Shown here piece by piece: positions 8,001 through 15,358 of a stretch of DNA of 24,221 nucleotides. The notes beneath the pieces are model-generated. The model was given only the letters and a program-made list of their open reading frames with translations. It had not been told where the DNA came from and did not search any database. The DNA is from Bacteroidales bacterium UBA3709 (lineage in GTDB: Bacteria; Bacteroidota; Bacteroidia; Bacteroidales; UBA932). Each line of letters starts with the position of its first letter. Within the stretch, counting starts at the first letter, position 1. Location: assembly GCA_002372015.1 (NCBI GenBank), contig DFIA01000097.1, positions 1-24,221 of the forward strand. Direction: 5' to 3'. A program made the translations under genes and the position numbers.

Positions 8001-8168
8001 AATAACTTATATTATCTGATATTTGTAGCAGATTCTTATAAGTCTGCCGATTTGAAAGACAAGGCAAATAAGATATATGCTATGGCAAACTCCTATGTAA
8101 AAGCCTTTACCGGTAGCGATGCACAGGATTTAGAAAAAGAAGACATAGATACCTCGGAGGTTATATAA
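5055..8168 (+). CDS. DUF2723-family large membrane protein (GT-C glycosyltransferase-like)
   Basis: A 1037-residue polytopic protein. After one membrane segment (about 11-29), the first loop has WDCGE at 36-40 and GHAPGNPTFQ at 51-60. An acidic motif at this place is typical of GT-C fold enzymes, which use lipid-linked sugars on the outer face of the inner membrane; the family is related to protein O-mannosyltransferases. VEGEVYAMS at 146-154 is another family block. About nine hydrophobic segments lie before residue 320, then a soluble loop (about 320-495), then about four more segments up to about 607. The last 430 residues are soluble, mixed alpha/beta, ending in helical stretches that look TPR-like. 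Activity as a glycosyltransferase is inferred and the sugar and acceptor are unknown. Transcribed from its own promoter; the last 8 bases overlap the convergent LuxE/PaaK-like gene. Confidence 0.85.
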   Translation: MDFKKFNRLNNIVALIVLAIASFTYLSTIEPTVSFWDCGEFIASSYKLEVGHAPGNPTFQVIARFFTIFADKEHAAMMVNALSALCSALTIMLLYLTIVHLARRLVEKQSGNNIFTDSSIVIKIMGAGVVGALAYCWSDTFWFSAVEGEVYAMSSLATALVFWAILKWEEKADEPYSNRWLVLIAFIMGLSIGIHLLNLLTIPALGMIYYFRKYKVTTWGAIKAFLASCLILFVINWGIIPYLPAMSAFVDRIFVNGLSLPKNSGAAFFVLLVVAGCFFGAYRAYRRGSVLWNTVFLCILSITIGYSLFAVIVIRSSVNTPTNEYQPDNPYTLVRYLNREQYGSAPLLYGQTFKSRMTDVVTPEYYNYDNASGKYILLDAPAQPEYTDKVLFPRMWSSSDPSFEKFYEMYTDGNGNNIPSGVDNIRYFINYQMNFMYWRYFFWNFVGRQNDLHASVPGDIYKGNWESGIGFIDRAHLGDQSEGPAYIVNSKSKNHFYFLPFILGIIGLLYQLRNDKRNTLATFLLFFLTGIAVVLYLNQPPYQPRERDYAYAGSFYAFTIWIGLAVLWAADKLEKLLKNNKMASAAIACLLCVAVPVQMVSQTWDDHDRSNRRTCNDLAYNYLAPLGKNAIIVTHGDNDTFPLWYIQEVEGVRTDVRIMNTSLLGTDWYIDQMKCQQYESSPVPFTLEKKDYYYGKNDFVPVADYLKEPVMASELIAILKDPSVKVQMGDGKQHNIIAGHRYKIAVDKENVKKYGIVSPKDYDKILDTLEFAIPEGVNNIDKTSMMIIDLLSNYKWDRPLYFLQRGGDINVGIRDYLQWEGFGYKFVPIKSNTGYRAENINQHPGSEVMYDRVMNTYRFESLSADMAVDYQNMLTFGSLLSVRELMVNTAKLLILDNEPDKAIEVLDRMQAVMPAKNFPLNISAISSVNDMAILDAIGLYLACGETQKGEELGDKFVEETMQHIILFTKPHKGEIYSWEKIQNNLYYLIFVADSYKSADLKDKANKIYAMANSYVKAFTGSDAQDLEKEDIDTSEVI

Positions 8169-9255
8169 GCATATTACACCCTCTTAGTTCGGCGTTAGCT
8201 ATGCGCCCGTCAACAGTAAAAGGCCGATGGAGACTTTGCATACCATTGGTATTTGTCAGAAGTCTTCCTCGGTCTTCGGTTTCTATAAAACAGCACGAGT
8301 AGATATTGCACAGGTCTATTATGTTAAGCCCTCCAGACGGGAGGCAAGAATCCTCATCAGCATAAACCTTAAACGGATCTTGAAGATCTCTCACAAGAAC
8401 TTTCATCCATGGAGGAGTAGAGAAGATACCCTCTATATTGGTAGAATAGGCCTGAGATAGCAGCTCGCACATACCGTACTCGGAATGTATTTCCTCGCAG
8501 CAGAAACCATGCTCAAGCATTTTGTGAAGATGCTCTCTCGATAGTTCTTCCCTGCGTTTTTTCATGCCGCCTGTTTCCATTACGATGGTATTGCAGAAAA
8601 TAGCTTTTCTTTCAGAAGCATCTGAAATTTCTTGTGTTACGTATGTAGCAAAATCGAGCAGTGCAAAGCTGACGCCAAGCAGGATAGTCTTGCGTTTACT
8701 TGTTTTGGCAAGTCTTTTCAGCGTACTGAGCAGCTCGTTATGATTATATAAAAAGAAACCCCCTTCCGCCCCGTATTCTTTAGTGTCTGCTATAAGTTTC
8801 TCTGCCATGTAGATTAGAGACGAGCCTTCTCTTTCCATGTAAGATGGTAGCAGAGCCAGCAGGTTGTAGGAGCCACTTTCTCCATAAAATTTCTTGAAAC
8901 ATTCCTCAAAACTTCTTTCATATAGCTTGATATCCGAAACAATATGATGAGAAGGCTTCATCCCTGTAGTTGCGCTGGAAAAAAACACTGTAGGGCTTTC
9001 ATTTTGGCAAGCAGAAATCTCTGTAAGTACATCGCAACTCTTAAATAGGCGGATAGGGAGAAACGGAATCTCCTCTACAGACGATGGTTGAAAGTCTGCC
9101 TTGCCAATAAGTCTTAGATATTCGTAATATACCTTGCAATATCTTTTCTGTAGTTCGTATGCCTGCAATGCCAAAGAGCAGAAGGCTGGCATGCTGATAT
9201 TCCTAAGATTATCCAGCAAAAAAACTCTATCTGTATATTGCTCGATATCTGTCAT
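8161..9255 (-). CDS. LuxE/PaaK-family adenylate-forming acyl ligase or acyltransferase
   Basis: A 364-residue protein resembling the acyl-protein synthetase LuxE, a branch of the ANL adenylating enzymes that activates a carboxylate as acyl-AMP and moves it to a Cys or a carrier. SSATTGMKPSHH at about 93-104 corresponds to the phosphate-binding loop, and EYGMCELLSQAYS at 259-271 to the conserved adenylate-binding block (YGxxE in relatives). METGGMKKRR at about 226-235 is also typical. In luminous bacteria LuxE works with the reductase LuxC; neither luxC nor an acyl carrier protein gene is in the window, so the substrate is unknown. It is the last gene of the rdgB - recO - GH3 - luxE-like operon, 15 bases after the GH3 stop, and overlaps the DUF2723 gene tail to tail by 8 bases. 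Confidence 0.83.
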   Translation of the reverse strand: MTDIEQYTDRVFLLDNLRNISMPAFCSLALQAYELQKRYCKVYYEYLRLIGKADFQPSSVEEIPFLPIRLFKSCDVLTEISACQNESPTVFFSSATTGMKPSHHIVSDIKLYERSFEECFKKFYGESGSYNLLALLPSYMEREGSSLIYMAEKLIADTKEYGAEGGFFLYNHNELLSTLKRLAKTSKRKTILLGVSFALLDFATYVTQEISDASERKAIFCNTIVMETGGMKKRREELSREHLHKMLEHGFCCEEIHSEYGMCELLSQAYSTNIEGIFSTPPWMKVLVRDLQDPFKVYADEDSCLPSGGLNIIDLCNIYSCCFIETEDRGRLLTNTNGMQSLHRPFTVDGRIANAELRGCNMLI

Positions 9256-9258
9256 CTC

Positions 9259-9284
9259 TATAGTGCTTTTTTATAGTGCTTTTT
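9259..9284 (-). repeat. Perfect 13-bp tandem duplication across the GH3 stop codon
   Basis: TATAGTGCTTTTT occurs twice head to tail (9259-9271 and 9272-9284) with no mismatch. It covers the last codons and stop of the GH3 gene and most of the 15-base gap to the LuxE-like gene. Removing one copy would leave the same C-terminal residues, with TAG instead of TAA as stop, and a gap of about 2 bases. Confidence 0.95.
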
Positions 9285-10908
9285 CTTTGGATAGTCTGTT
9301 TATGTTTGTTAGCTGGTCTATATACTTGGTATCTTTCCAAAGGCGCGGTACTTTATTTTGTCCTCCGACTTTTCCTCTGGAAACCATCCACTTGTAGAAG
9401 GTACCTGGGGCAAGTGGTTCAATTTTCAGCCTCTGCATAGTGGAGTTAGGGGAGCGTTTTGCTTCATAGTCTGAATTTACCTTCTGAATTTCCATGTCTA
9501 AAATTTCGGCAAACTCATCCACTGCTCTCTGGCTAAAAAGGTGGCTGTGTGGATTATAAAGAGGATTATCAAATTCTATAGCCCATAAATGATAGCCTCT
9601 TGTAAGAGTACTGTCTTGTTCAGATTTTTTATCGCCGATGCTCATAAAGCACGGAGCTGCAGTAAAATCTGTAATGTTGAGGTTTATTTTTGCGGCAGCT
9701 GCAGCCAATGCTTTTTCTGCATTATTTATCATTAGTTCTTCTCCAAAAGCATTGATGAACATTTTTGTTCTGCCCACAACAAGTAGTTTATATGGTGTTG
9801 TAGAAGTGAATCTTACGAGGTCTTCCGGCATGTATCTCCATAGTCCGCCTACGGTAGAAATTACAATTGCATAATCTATGTCGGTTTTTACGCCCTCTAA
9901 CGGAACTATGTAAGAATTATCGCCTTGCAGAGCTTCGTTCAGTTTTGAAAACGGAATAAATTCATAGAATATGCCGTTGTTTGCTGTAATTAGCATCCCA
10001 TTTCCGCCCTCAAAAGAATCCTGAAAGGCGAAGTAGCCTTCCGAAGCATTGTAGTTTTCTAAATAGTGCATGTTAGCGGAAGGGAAGAGCTTGCGATAAA
10101 TCTCTCTATAAGGCTCAAAACTAATGCCTCCATGCATGAATAACTCCATTTTTGGCCAAACTTCCATTATGTTGTTTTTTCCGGTATATTCCAAAATCTT
10201 GTTCATAAGTACAAGATTCCAGCTTGGTACTCCGGAGAAATTGCTCACGTTTTTGCGCGTGCTTTCTTTGCATATAAGTTCTACCTTGGTTGCAAAGTCT
10301 GCAATAAGGGAAGTTTTTTTTGAAGGGGTGCGCAGCAGTTCAACAGTCGCCGGCGAATTGTTGAGCATAACGGCTGAAAGGTCTCCTTCAAATATTTTGG
10401 GAAATCCCGAAGAATGTTCTGTTACAGTGGGTGTTACGCTTCCTCCAAGGGTTAGGGCGCAGGTGGAGAATATGTGAGTATCGGGATTCAGGGCAGCATA
10501 ATTCATCAGCATCATTTTCATTCCCTTGAAGTGAGTTTCGTACAGCGAATCTGGAGTAATGGGAATAAATTTGCTCTTATCTGAAGAAGTGCCGCTACTT
10601 TTGGCAAACCATTTTACTTTCTGATTCCAGAGTACATAATCTTCTCCTTGCCTGATACGAGCTATGTAGGGAGCAATATCATCATATTTTGAAATTCCCA
10701 CACGGTTCTGAAAATCACTCAGGGAATATATGTTGTTAAAATCGTGCTCTTTGCCGAATGCAGTTTGTTTTCCGCATTCCATAAGGCGATGGAATATGTG
10801 CTGCTGCATTTCGGGGGCTCTTGTTCGGCTCTTTTCAATATCTTTCAGATAGCCTCTGCCCCAGGCAAGAACAGCCTTGTTAATGGTGCGTGCAACTATA
10901 TTCTTCAT
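9271..10908 (-). CDS. GH3-family acyl-amido synthetase-like protein
   Basis: A 545-residue member of the GH3 family, named after plant enzymes that adenylate hormone carboxylates and conjugate them to amino acids; bacterial members are common in Bacteroidota but have no settled role. The ATP-binding loop is KSSGTSSDKSKFIPIT at about 103-118. YNASEGYFAFQDS (about 288-300) and GLWRYMPEDLVRFT (about 348-361) are the other two adenylate motifs, and VVGRTKMFINAFGEE is the hinge region to the C-terminal lobe. No signal peptide, so cytoplasmic. I chose ATG 10908; the longest frame begins with TTG at 10920. It lies 35 bases after recO and 15 bases before a second adenylating enzyme, the LuxE/PaaK-like protein. 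Confidence 0.9.
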   Translation of the reverse strand: MKNIVARTINKAVLAWGRGYLKDIEKSRTRAPEMQQHIFHRLMECGKQTAFGKEHDFNNIYSLSDFQNRVGISKYDDIAPYIARIRQGEDYVLWNQKVKWFAKSSGTSSDKSKFIPITPDSLYETHFKGMKMMLMNYAALNPDTHIFSTCALTLGGSVTPTVTEHSSGFPKIFEGDLSAVMLNNSPATVELLRTPSKKTSLIADFATKVELICKESTRKNVSNFSGVPSWNLVLMNKILEYTGKNNIMEVWPKMELFMHGGISFEPYREIYRKLFPSANMHYLENYNASEGYFAFQDSFEGGNGMLITANNGIFYEFIPFSKLNEALQGDNSYIVPLEGVKTDIDYAIVISTVGGLWRYMPEDLVRFTSTTPYKLLVVGRTKMFINAFGEELMINNAEKALAAAAAKINLNITDFTAAPCFMSIGDKKSEQDSTLTRGYHLWAIEFDNPLYNPHSHLFSQRAVDEFAEILDMEIQKVNSDYEAKRSPNSTMQRLKIEPLAPGTFYKWMVSRGKVGGQNKVPRLWKDTKYIDQLTNINRLSKEKAL

Positions 10909-10943
10909 ATTAGTTCCCAAGATATGAAAAATTTGGATTATCT

Positions 10944-11663
10944 CTAACAGAAGAGCTCTCGCAGAATAGGCAGAGATTTAAGCTCTGTACGCAAAGAAGT
11001 ATGGAAAGAGAGGTAGTCTATTATTCTTCCGAGAAACCTATTTCTGCTTTCTCCATTGCATTTTATATTCTCCAACGCAGTAAGAGGGGTGGAAAGTATT
11101 TGGTGCAAAAGCCGAGAGTCCTCGGGCAGAAAGCACAGAGCCTCTGTGTAATCTCTGGAAAAAGTACCTCTCCCTACATTAAAATGGGGAGTGTTTTCTG
11201 AATAGTTGTCTTCCGGCATATAACCCAGTATCTTACACAGATTAACAGCAAAGTGCAGATGAAAATTCTCCACTCCCTCTTCTATGGCATCCAGAAGTAA
11301 CACCGAGTTAGATAGAAACGCAAACATAGAAGAATCAGGAGAACTTTCTCTTACGGTTCTAAGCAGTAGTTCACACATAAAGAGCGAAATAGCTCCTTTG
11401 CGAATGTCGGTCTTCAGGTTATAGAATGGAGATATTTGTACAGCTTCTTTGATAACAGGCATAGAGGAGCCTTCTTGGTGGCGTGAAAACAAAACCACAT
11501 CCAGTATGCTGAGCGGAAACATCATAGTGCTTCTCAGCTGCTTGCCCTTTGCAAAAAAATAGCAGGCTATCCTGCCCCTCGTTTCTGAATAACATTGTAC
11601 AACCATCCCGGAATCGGAATGTTTAATGGTATGTAAGACTATTATGCGGTTCTTTGAAAGCAT
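10944..11663 (-). CDS. recO: DNA repair protein RecO
   Basis: A 239-residue protein matching RecO, which with RecR (and RecF) loads RecA on SSB-coated single-stranded DNA and anneals complementary strands. The N-terminal OB fold begins MLSKNRIIVLHTIKHSDSG and continues with the GRIACYFFAKG strand pair. The helical C-terminal domain includes LCKILGYMPEDNYSENTPHF, which is typical of Bacteroidota RecO. The CxxC zinc-binding cysteines of many RecO proteins are absent, as is usual in this phylum. It sits 26 bases after rdgB and 35 bases before the GH3 gene, apparently in one operon. Confidence 0.9.
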   Translation of the reverse strand: MLSKNRIIVLHTIKHSDSGMVVQCYSETRGRIACYFFAKGKQLRSTMMFPLSILDVVLFSRHQEGSSMPVIKEAVQISPFYNLKTDIRKGAISLFMCELLLRTVRESSPDSSMFAFLSNSVLLLDAIEEGVENFHLHFAVNLCKILGYMPEDNYSENTPHFNVGRGTFSRDYTEALCFLPEDSRLLHQILSTPLTALENIKCNGESRNRFLGRIIDYLSFHTSLRTELKSLPILRELFC

Positions 11664-11689
11664 AGAGTAAATATAGCAGAAACAGAATG

Positions 11690-12280
11690 TTAAAGATTAG
11701 CTAAAAAGTCTGCTAACTTACGCATTGCAATACCTCTATGTGAGATTGCATTTTTTTGAATATCAGTCATTTCTGCAACAGTGCACGAGAATCCGTCGGG
11801 AATAAAGATAGAGTCGTATCCAAAACCCTTGTCTCCGGTTTCCTTTTCGGCAATGGTGCCGTTCATACAGCCTTCAAATGTATATAAAGAGCCTTTGTGT
11901 ATGAGGGTTACAACAGTACGGAACCTTGCGCTACGGATATTCCCGTTATTTTTATTTACCCTTGCAAGTTCATTCAAGAGCTTTGCACGGTTGGCGGCAT
12001 CGTTATGCTCATTGCCTGCATATCTTGCAGAATACACCCCGGGAGCACCGCCCAAAGCAGCAACCTCAAGAGCTGTGTCATCTGCAAAACAACTCTTGCT
12101 AAACAGATTAAAGATAAATCTACACTTCATTTCGGAATTTTCGTCTATGGTATCTCCGGTTTCGGGAATTTCTCCAGTAAAGCCAAGATTTTTTGGCATA
12201 ATTAGTGTAATATCTTTACCCAGTATGTCCGAAGCTTCCCTTAGTTTGTTCGGATTACCGGTAGCAAAAATCAGCTCCAT
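11690..12280 (-). CDS. rdgB: XTP/dITP diphosphatase (RdgB/HAM1 family)
   Basis: A 196-residue enzyme that hydrolyses non-canonical purine nucleotides (dITP, dXTP, ITP) to monophosphates and so keeps deaminated bases out of DNA and RNA. The family motifs are all visible: FATGNPNKLREA at the N-terminus (substrate loop), ENSEMKCRF, FADDTALEVAALGGAPGVYS (metal-binding Asp pair and the conserved GxPGxYS), GFGYDSIFIPDG, and SHRGIAMRKL at the C-terminus. I chose ATG 12280, which places FATGNPNK at residues 5-12 as in homologues; an in-frame start at 12298 would add six residues and leave almost no leader after the predicted promoter. First gene of the operon with recO, GH3 and the LuxE-like gene, divergent from the S41 protease. 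Confidence 0.95.
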   Translation of the reverse strand: MELIFATGNPNKLREASDILGKDITLIMPKNLGFTGEIPETGDTIDENSEMKCRFIFNLFSKSCFADDTALEVAALGGAPGVYSARYAGNEHNDAANRAKLLNELARVNKNNGNIRSARFRTVVTLIHKGSLYTFEGCMNGTIAEKETGDKGFGYDSIFIPDGFSCTVAEMTDIQKNAISHRGIAMRKLADFLANL

Positions 12281-12299
12281 AAAATAAGTTTTATACAAT

Positions 12300-12307
12300 C
12301 AAAGTTA
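12300..12307 (-). promoter_or_regulatory. -7 element (TAACTTTG) for rdgB operon
   Basis: On the minus strand it reads TAACTTTG, 19 bases before the rdgB ATG. No clear -33 partner. Confidence 0.5.
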
Positions 12308-12320
12308 GCAAAAGTTTGAT

Positions 12321-12328
12321 TATTTTTG
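12321..12328 (+). promoter_or_regulatory. -7 element (TATTTTTG) for the S41 protease gene
   Basis: TATTTTTG lies 24 bases before ATG 12353 and overlaps a TTG that would otherwise be the longest-frame start of the protease. This supports using the downstream ATG. Confidence 0.5.
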
Positions 12329-12352
12329 AGAATAAACCTTTATTCAACAGTT

Positions 12353-14089
12353 ATGTTCAGAACAAAGTTATTATCGGCCGCAATTAAAGTTGCTCTTGTT
12401 TCTTTGATTATCTTGGGCAAACCCTCTGTAACCAATGCTCAAAACCGCAACTTTAAGCTCACTCAAAGTCTTGAAATTCAATATAGTATTCTCCGCACAT
12501 TAGCAACGGAATATGTAGATACCGTAAATTTTGCAAAAATTATAAACCGAGGCATAGATGCTATGCTGGAGACCGTAGATCCCTACACGGAGTATGTGCC
12601 GGAAGAAGATCAGGATGCTATAGAAATGATAACTACCGCATCCTATGGAGGTATAGGTGCCACTATACGCAAAGATTCTTTGGGGGTTATGATAGTGCAG
12701 ACATACGAAAATTCGCCGGCAATAAGATTTAATTTAGAGCCTGGAGATATAATAATGAAGATAGACAATGTAGATATAAGCCAACTATCGGTGGAAGAAT
12801 GTAGCAAACGAATGAGGGGCAACCCTTCTACCAAGGTTAAGTTTACAGTAAAAAAGGGGCGCACCGGACAAATAGAAGAAAAGTTTATTACAAGAGACAG
12901 GGTTCATACTTCCGATGTTCCTTATTACGGCCTTCTTAAATTTCCGCAAGGCAGCAAACTTATGCAAGACAGCTCTATAGCCTATTCAGGAGACGTTCCC
13001 GTAGGTTATATTAAGTACAGCAGTTTTACCCTCAATGGCTCAGAAGATGTGCGCAAGGCACTGATAAACCTAAAACAACAAGGGGCAAAGCGCATAGTAT
13101 TGGACCTTAGAGGTAACAGCGGTGGTCTTATGGACGAAGCCACAGATATTGTTTCTCTGTTTGTGCCAAAGGGAACATTAGTAGTTAGCGCCCGAGGTAG
13201 GGGAGAAGACAGTAATTTTACTTGTGTAACAGACAAAAATCCGGTGGACACTCTTATACCTCTCCTTGTTCTTACAAATTCATCTTCCGCCTCTTCTTCC
13301 GAAATAGTGGCAGGTGCCCTGCAAGACTTGGATCGGGCTGCCGTTATGGGTTCTCGCACATTTGGCAAAGGTTTGGTACAGAGTTTCAGGCCAGTGAGTT
13401 ACGGAGGTAAATTAAAGCTTACCATAGCAAAATACTATACCCCAAGTGGCAGGTGTATTCAAATAATGGATTATAGTCATCGTAATCCCGATGGTAGCGT
13501 TGGGAGTATTCCAGACTCTCTTAAAAAGGCTTTTAAGACAAAGAAAGGGCGTACTGTGTATGATGGTGGAGGTATTGCTCCCGATGTTGAAGTATCGGGC
13601 TATGCCTATAGCCGTCCGGCATTAGCCTTATCGTTGAATGGAATTTTGGAGGAGTATGCAATAGAGTTCTATAAGAATAATCCAAATGTAGCAGAGTTTG
13701 TTCGTTCTGAAACAACGCTCCTTAATGCCACACAGGCGGATATTGAGAAAAGCGCTTCTTTCCGAATGACAGATGCTCAATATAAAGAGTTTGTAGATTA
13801 TGCCGCACTTCGCAATTTTGATCATCGTACGGTAGCAGAAGTTATTTTTGATCAAATGGTTAGGGGAGCAAAATCCGAGGGTTTATATGAAAAAGATAAA
13901 GAAGTTTATCAGCAGCTTTCAGATAAGGTAAAGCTGTCTAAGCAAGAGGTTCTCTATCTTTATCGCAATGAAATACAGCCACTTTTAGAAGAGGAAATTA
14001 TACAGAAATACTCGCTTACCGCTCCACGCGTGCGGCATTTGCTGGATTACGATATTCAATTATGGCGCGCCCTATGTGCCTGGGAGTAA
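12353..14089 (+). CDS. S41-family C-terminal processing protease (CtpA/Prc-like)
   Basis: A 578-residue secreted serine protease. An N-terminal signal sequence is visible (basic MFRTK, hydrophobic core about 8-22, likely cleavage after NAQ at about 28-30), so it acts in the periplasm or anchored at the envelope. A PDZ domain follows at about 95-170 (YGGIGATI, then LEPGDIIMKIDNVDI), then the S41 protease core with DLRGNSGGLMDEA at about 251-263. The Ser-Lys dyad aligns as Ser314 in SSASSSEIVAGALQD and Lys339 in GSRTFGKGLVQ, 25 residues apart as in E. coli Prc. The region after about residue 430 is an extra helical C-terminal part. Such proteases trim or degrade proteins from their C-termini. 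I chose ATG 12353 over the TTG at 12326. It ends 2 bases before the convergent U32 gene. Confidence 0.93.
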   Translation: MFRTKLLSAAIKVALVSLIILGKPSVTNAQNRNFKLTQSLEIQYSILRTLATEYVDTVNFAKIINRGIDAMLETVDPYTEYVPEEDQDAIEMITTASYGGIGATIRKDSLGVMIVQTYENSPAIRFNLEPGDIIMKIDNVDISQLSVEECSKRMRGNPSTKVKFTVKKGRTGQIEEKFITRDRVHTSDVPYYGLLKFPQGSKLMQDSSIAYSGDVPVGYIKYSSFTLNGSEDVRKALINLKQQGAKRIVLDLRGNSGGLMDEATDIVSLFVPKGTLVVSARGRGEDSNFTCVTDKNPVDTLIPLLVLTNSSSASSSEIVAGALQDLDRAAVMGSRTFGKGLVQSFRPVSYGGKLKLTIAKYYTPSGRCIQIMDYSHRNPDGSVGSIPDSLKKAFKTKKGRTVYDGGGIAPDVEVSGYAYSRPALALSLNGILEEYAIEFYKNNPNVAEFVRSETTLLNATQADIEKSASFRMTDAQYKEFVDYAALRNFDHRTVAEVIFDQMVRGAKSEGLYEKDKEVYQQLSDKVKLSKQEVLYLYRNEIQPLLEEEIIQKYSLTAPRVRHLLDYDIQLWRALCAWE

Positions 14090-14091
14090 TT

Positions 14092-15342
14092 TCAGGCCTT
14101 TTGCCAAATGTAGATTTTATCTGAGCGGCGGAGCTTTTCGGCTATTGGAATAGAACAGAGTTCGCCTTTAACGGCTTTGCGTACGGGTTTTAGATCTACT
14201 CTTATCTCTGTAACAGTATGTTCTATACAACCAGTAGAAGGGCCTATTATGAGAATTTCTTCTCCTACATTTATTTCTCCTGCCTCTATTAAAACTTCTG
14301 CAACGCCGAGCTTTGAGAAGTAATTGGTAATTTTTGCGGCATAAACTTTCTTACGATTAGCCTTGTTGCCATAAACCTCGCTCCATTCGCCCAGTTTTGC
14401 TCCGAGGTAGTAACCGTCCCAAAAACCCCGGTTGAATACCCCGGAAAGCTTCTCTTTTAGCTGTAGTTTCAGTTCTGCATAACTGCCAGCTTTTGTATTT
14501 ATGGTGCAGGCATCGGCGGCTTGGCGGTAAGCTGCGGTTACAATCTTTACATACTCTGCACTACGAGCCCTGCCTTCTATCTTAAAAACGCTAACGCCGG
14601 CCTCTATGATTTTGTCTATGAATTCTATGGTACACAAGTCTTTAGGACTCATTATGTACTTGTTATCAATATTCAGTTCTCTCTCCGTTTCGAGGTCTGT
14701 TACCCTGTAGCCCCTGCGGCAAAGCTGATAGCAACTGCCACGGTTTGCGGAGGCGTTGTATTCTTGCAGGCTGAGGTAGCATTTTCCTGATATAGACATA
14801 CACAAAGCTCCGTGCACAAAGAGCTCCAACCTAAGTAGTTGACCGCTTGGTCCGCATATTTGTTCTTCTTTTATCCTGCGGCTTATATCGGCAATCTGAG
14901 GCAGTGTCAGTTCACGAGCCAGCACTATAACATCTGCAAACTGTGCATAGAATTTTGCAGCTTCAAAATTTGAGATATTCATCTGGGTAGAGATATGGAT
15001 TTCTATATCCATACTTCGGGCCATGGTAATAACTGCCATATCTGAAGCTATAACTGCAGAAATACCGGCTTCTTTAGCGGTCTGCAAAGTCTTTTGAACT
15101 TCCTCTAACTCAGTCTGATATACAACAATGTTGAGAGTGAGGTATGTCTTTATTCCATGCTCTTTGCAGATGCGAACAACTTCTGCAAGATCTTCGTTGG
15201 TAAAGTTGTTGGCCGAGTGGCTTCTCATATTGAGGTTCCCCACTCCAAAATATACTGAGTCGGCCCCTCCTTGTATGGCCGCCATAAGGCACTCGAAGTT
15301 GCCCGCCGGAGCCATTATTTCTATATGCTTGGTCTGATTCAT
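14092..15342 (-). CDS. U32-family peptidase (TrhP/RlhA-like RNA hydroxylation protein)
   Basis: A 416-residue protein of the U32 family. The core is a TIM-barrel-like start, IEIMAPAGNFECLMAAIQGG, with GADSVYFGVGNLNMRS, ELFVHGALCMSISGKC, and a Cys-rich block (GALCMSISGKC, ANRGSCYQLCR) whose four cysteines are conserved in relatives that make hydroxylated RNA bases (TrhP for 5-hydroxyuridine in tRNA, RlhA for a 23S rRNA hydroxycytidine). The name peptidase is historical. Which RNA this one serves cannot be decided here. The longest frame (to 15399) starts inside the upstream gene; I chose ATG 15342, giving MNQTKHIEIMAPAG. It is 16 bases after the acetyltransferase gene and probably co-transcribed with it. 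Confidence 0.88.
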   Translation of the reverse strand: MNQTKHIEIMAPAGNFECLMAAIQGGADSVYFGVGNLNMRSHSANNFTNEDLAEVVRICKEHGIKTYLTLNIVVYQTELEEVQKTLQTAKEAGISAVIASDMAVITMARSMDIEIHISTQMNISNFEAAKFYAQFADVIVLARELTLPQIADISRRIKEEQICGPSGQLLRLELFVHGALCMSISGKCYLSLQEYNASANRGSCYQLCRRGYRVTDLETERELNIDNKYIMSPKDLCTIEFIDKIIEAGVSVFKIEGRARSAEYVKIVTAAYRQAADACTINTKAGSYAELKLQLKEKLSGVFNRGFWDGYYLGAKLGEWSEVYGNKANRKKVYAAKITNYFSKLGVAEVLIEAGEINVGEEILIIGPSTGCIEHTVTEIRVDLKPVRKAVKGELCSIPIAEKLRRSDKIYIWQKA

Positions 15343-15358
15343 AGTCGTGTTTTTACAA

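Noticed and set aside
8161..10908. Considered a bioluminescence-like or fatty-aldehyde (lux) locus.
   Set aside because: Only a LuxE-like member is present; there is no LuxC reductase, luciferase or LuxD, and the partner is a GH3 protein.
11781..12287. Plus-strand frame of 168 codons opposite rdgB.
   Set aside because: Antisense shadow of a clearly conserved enzyme; no recognisable motif or promoter.
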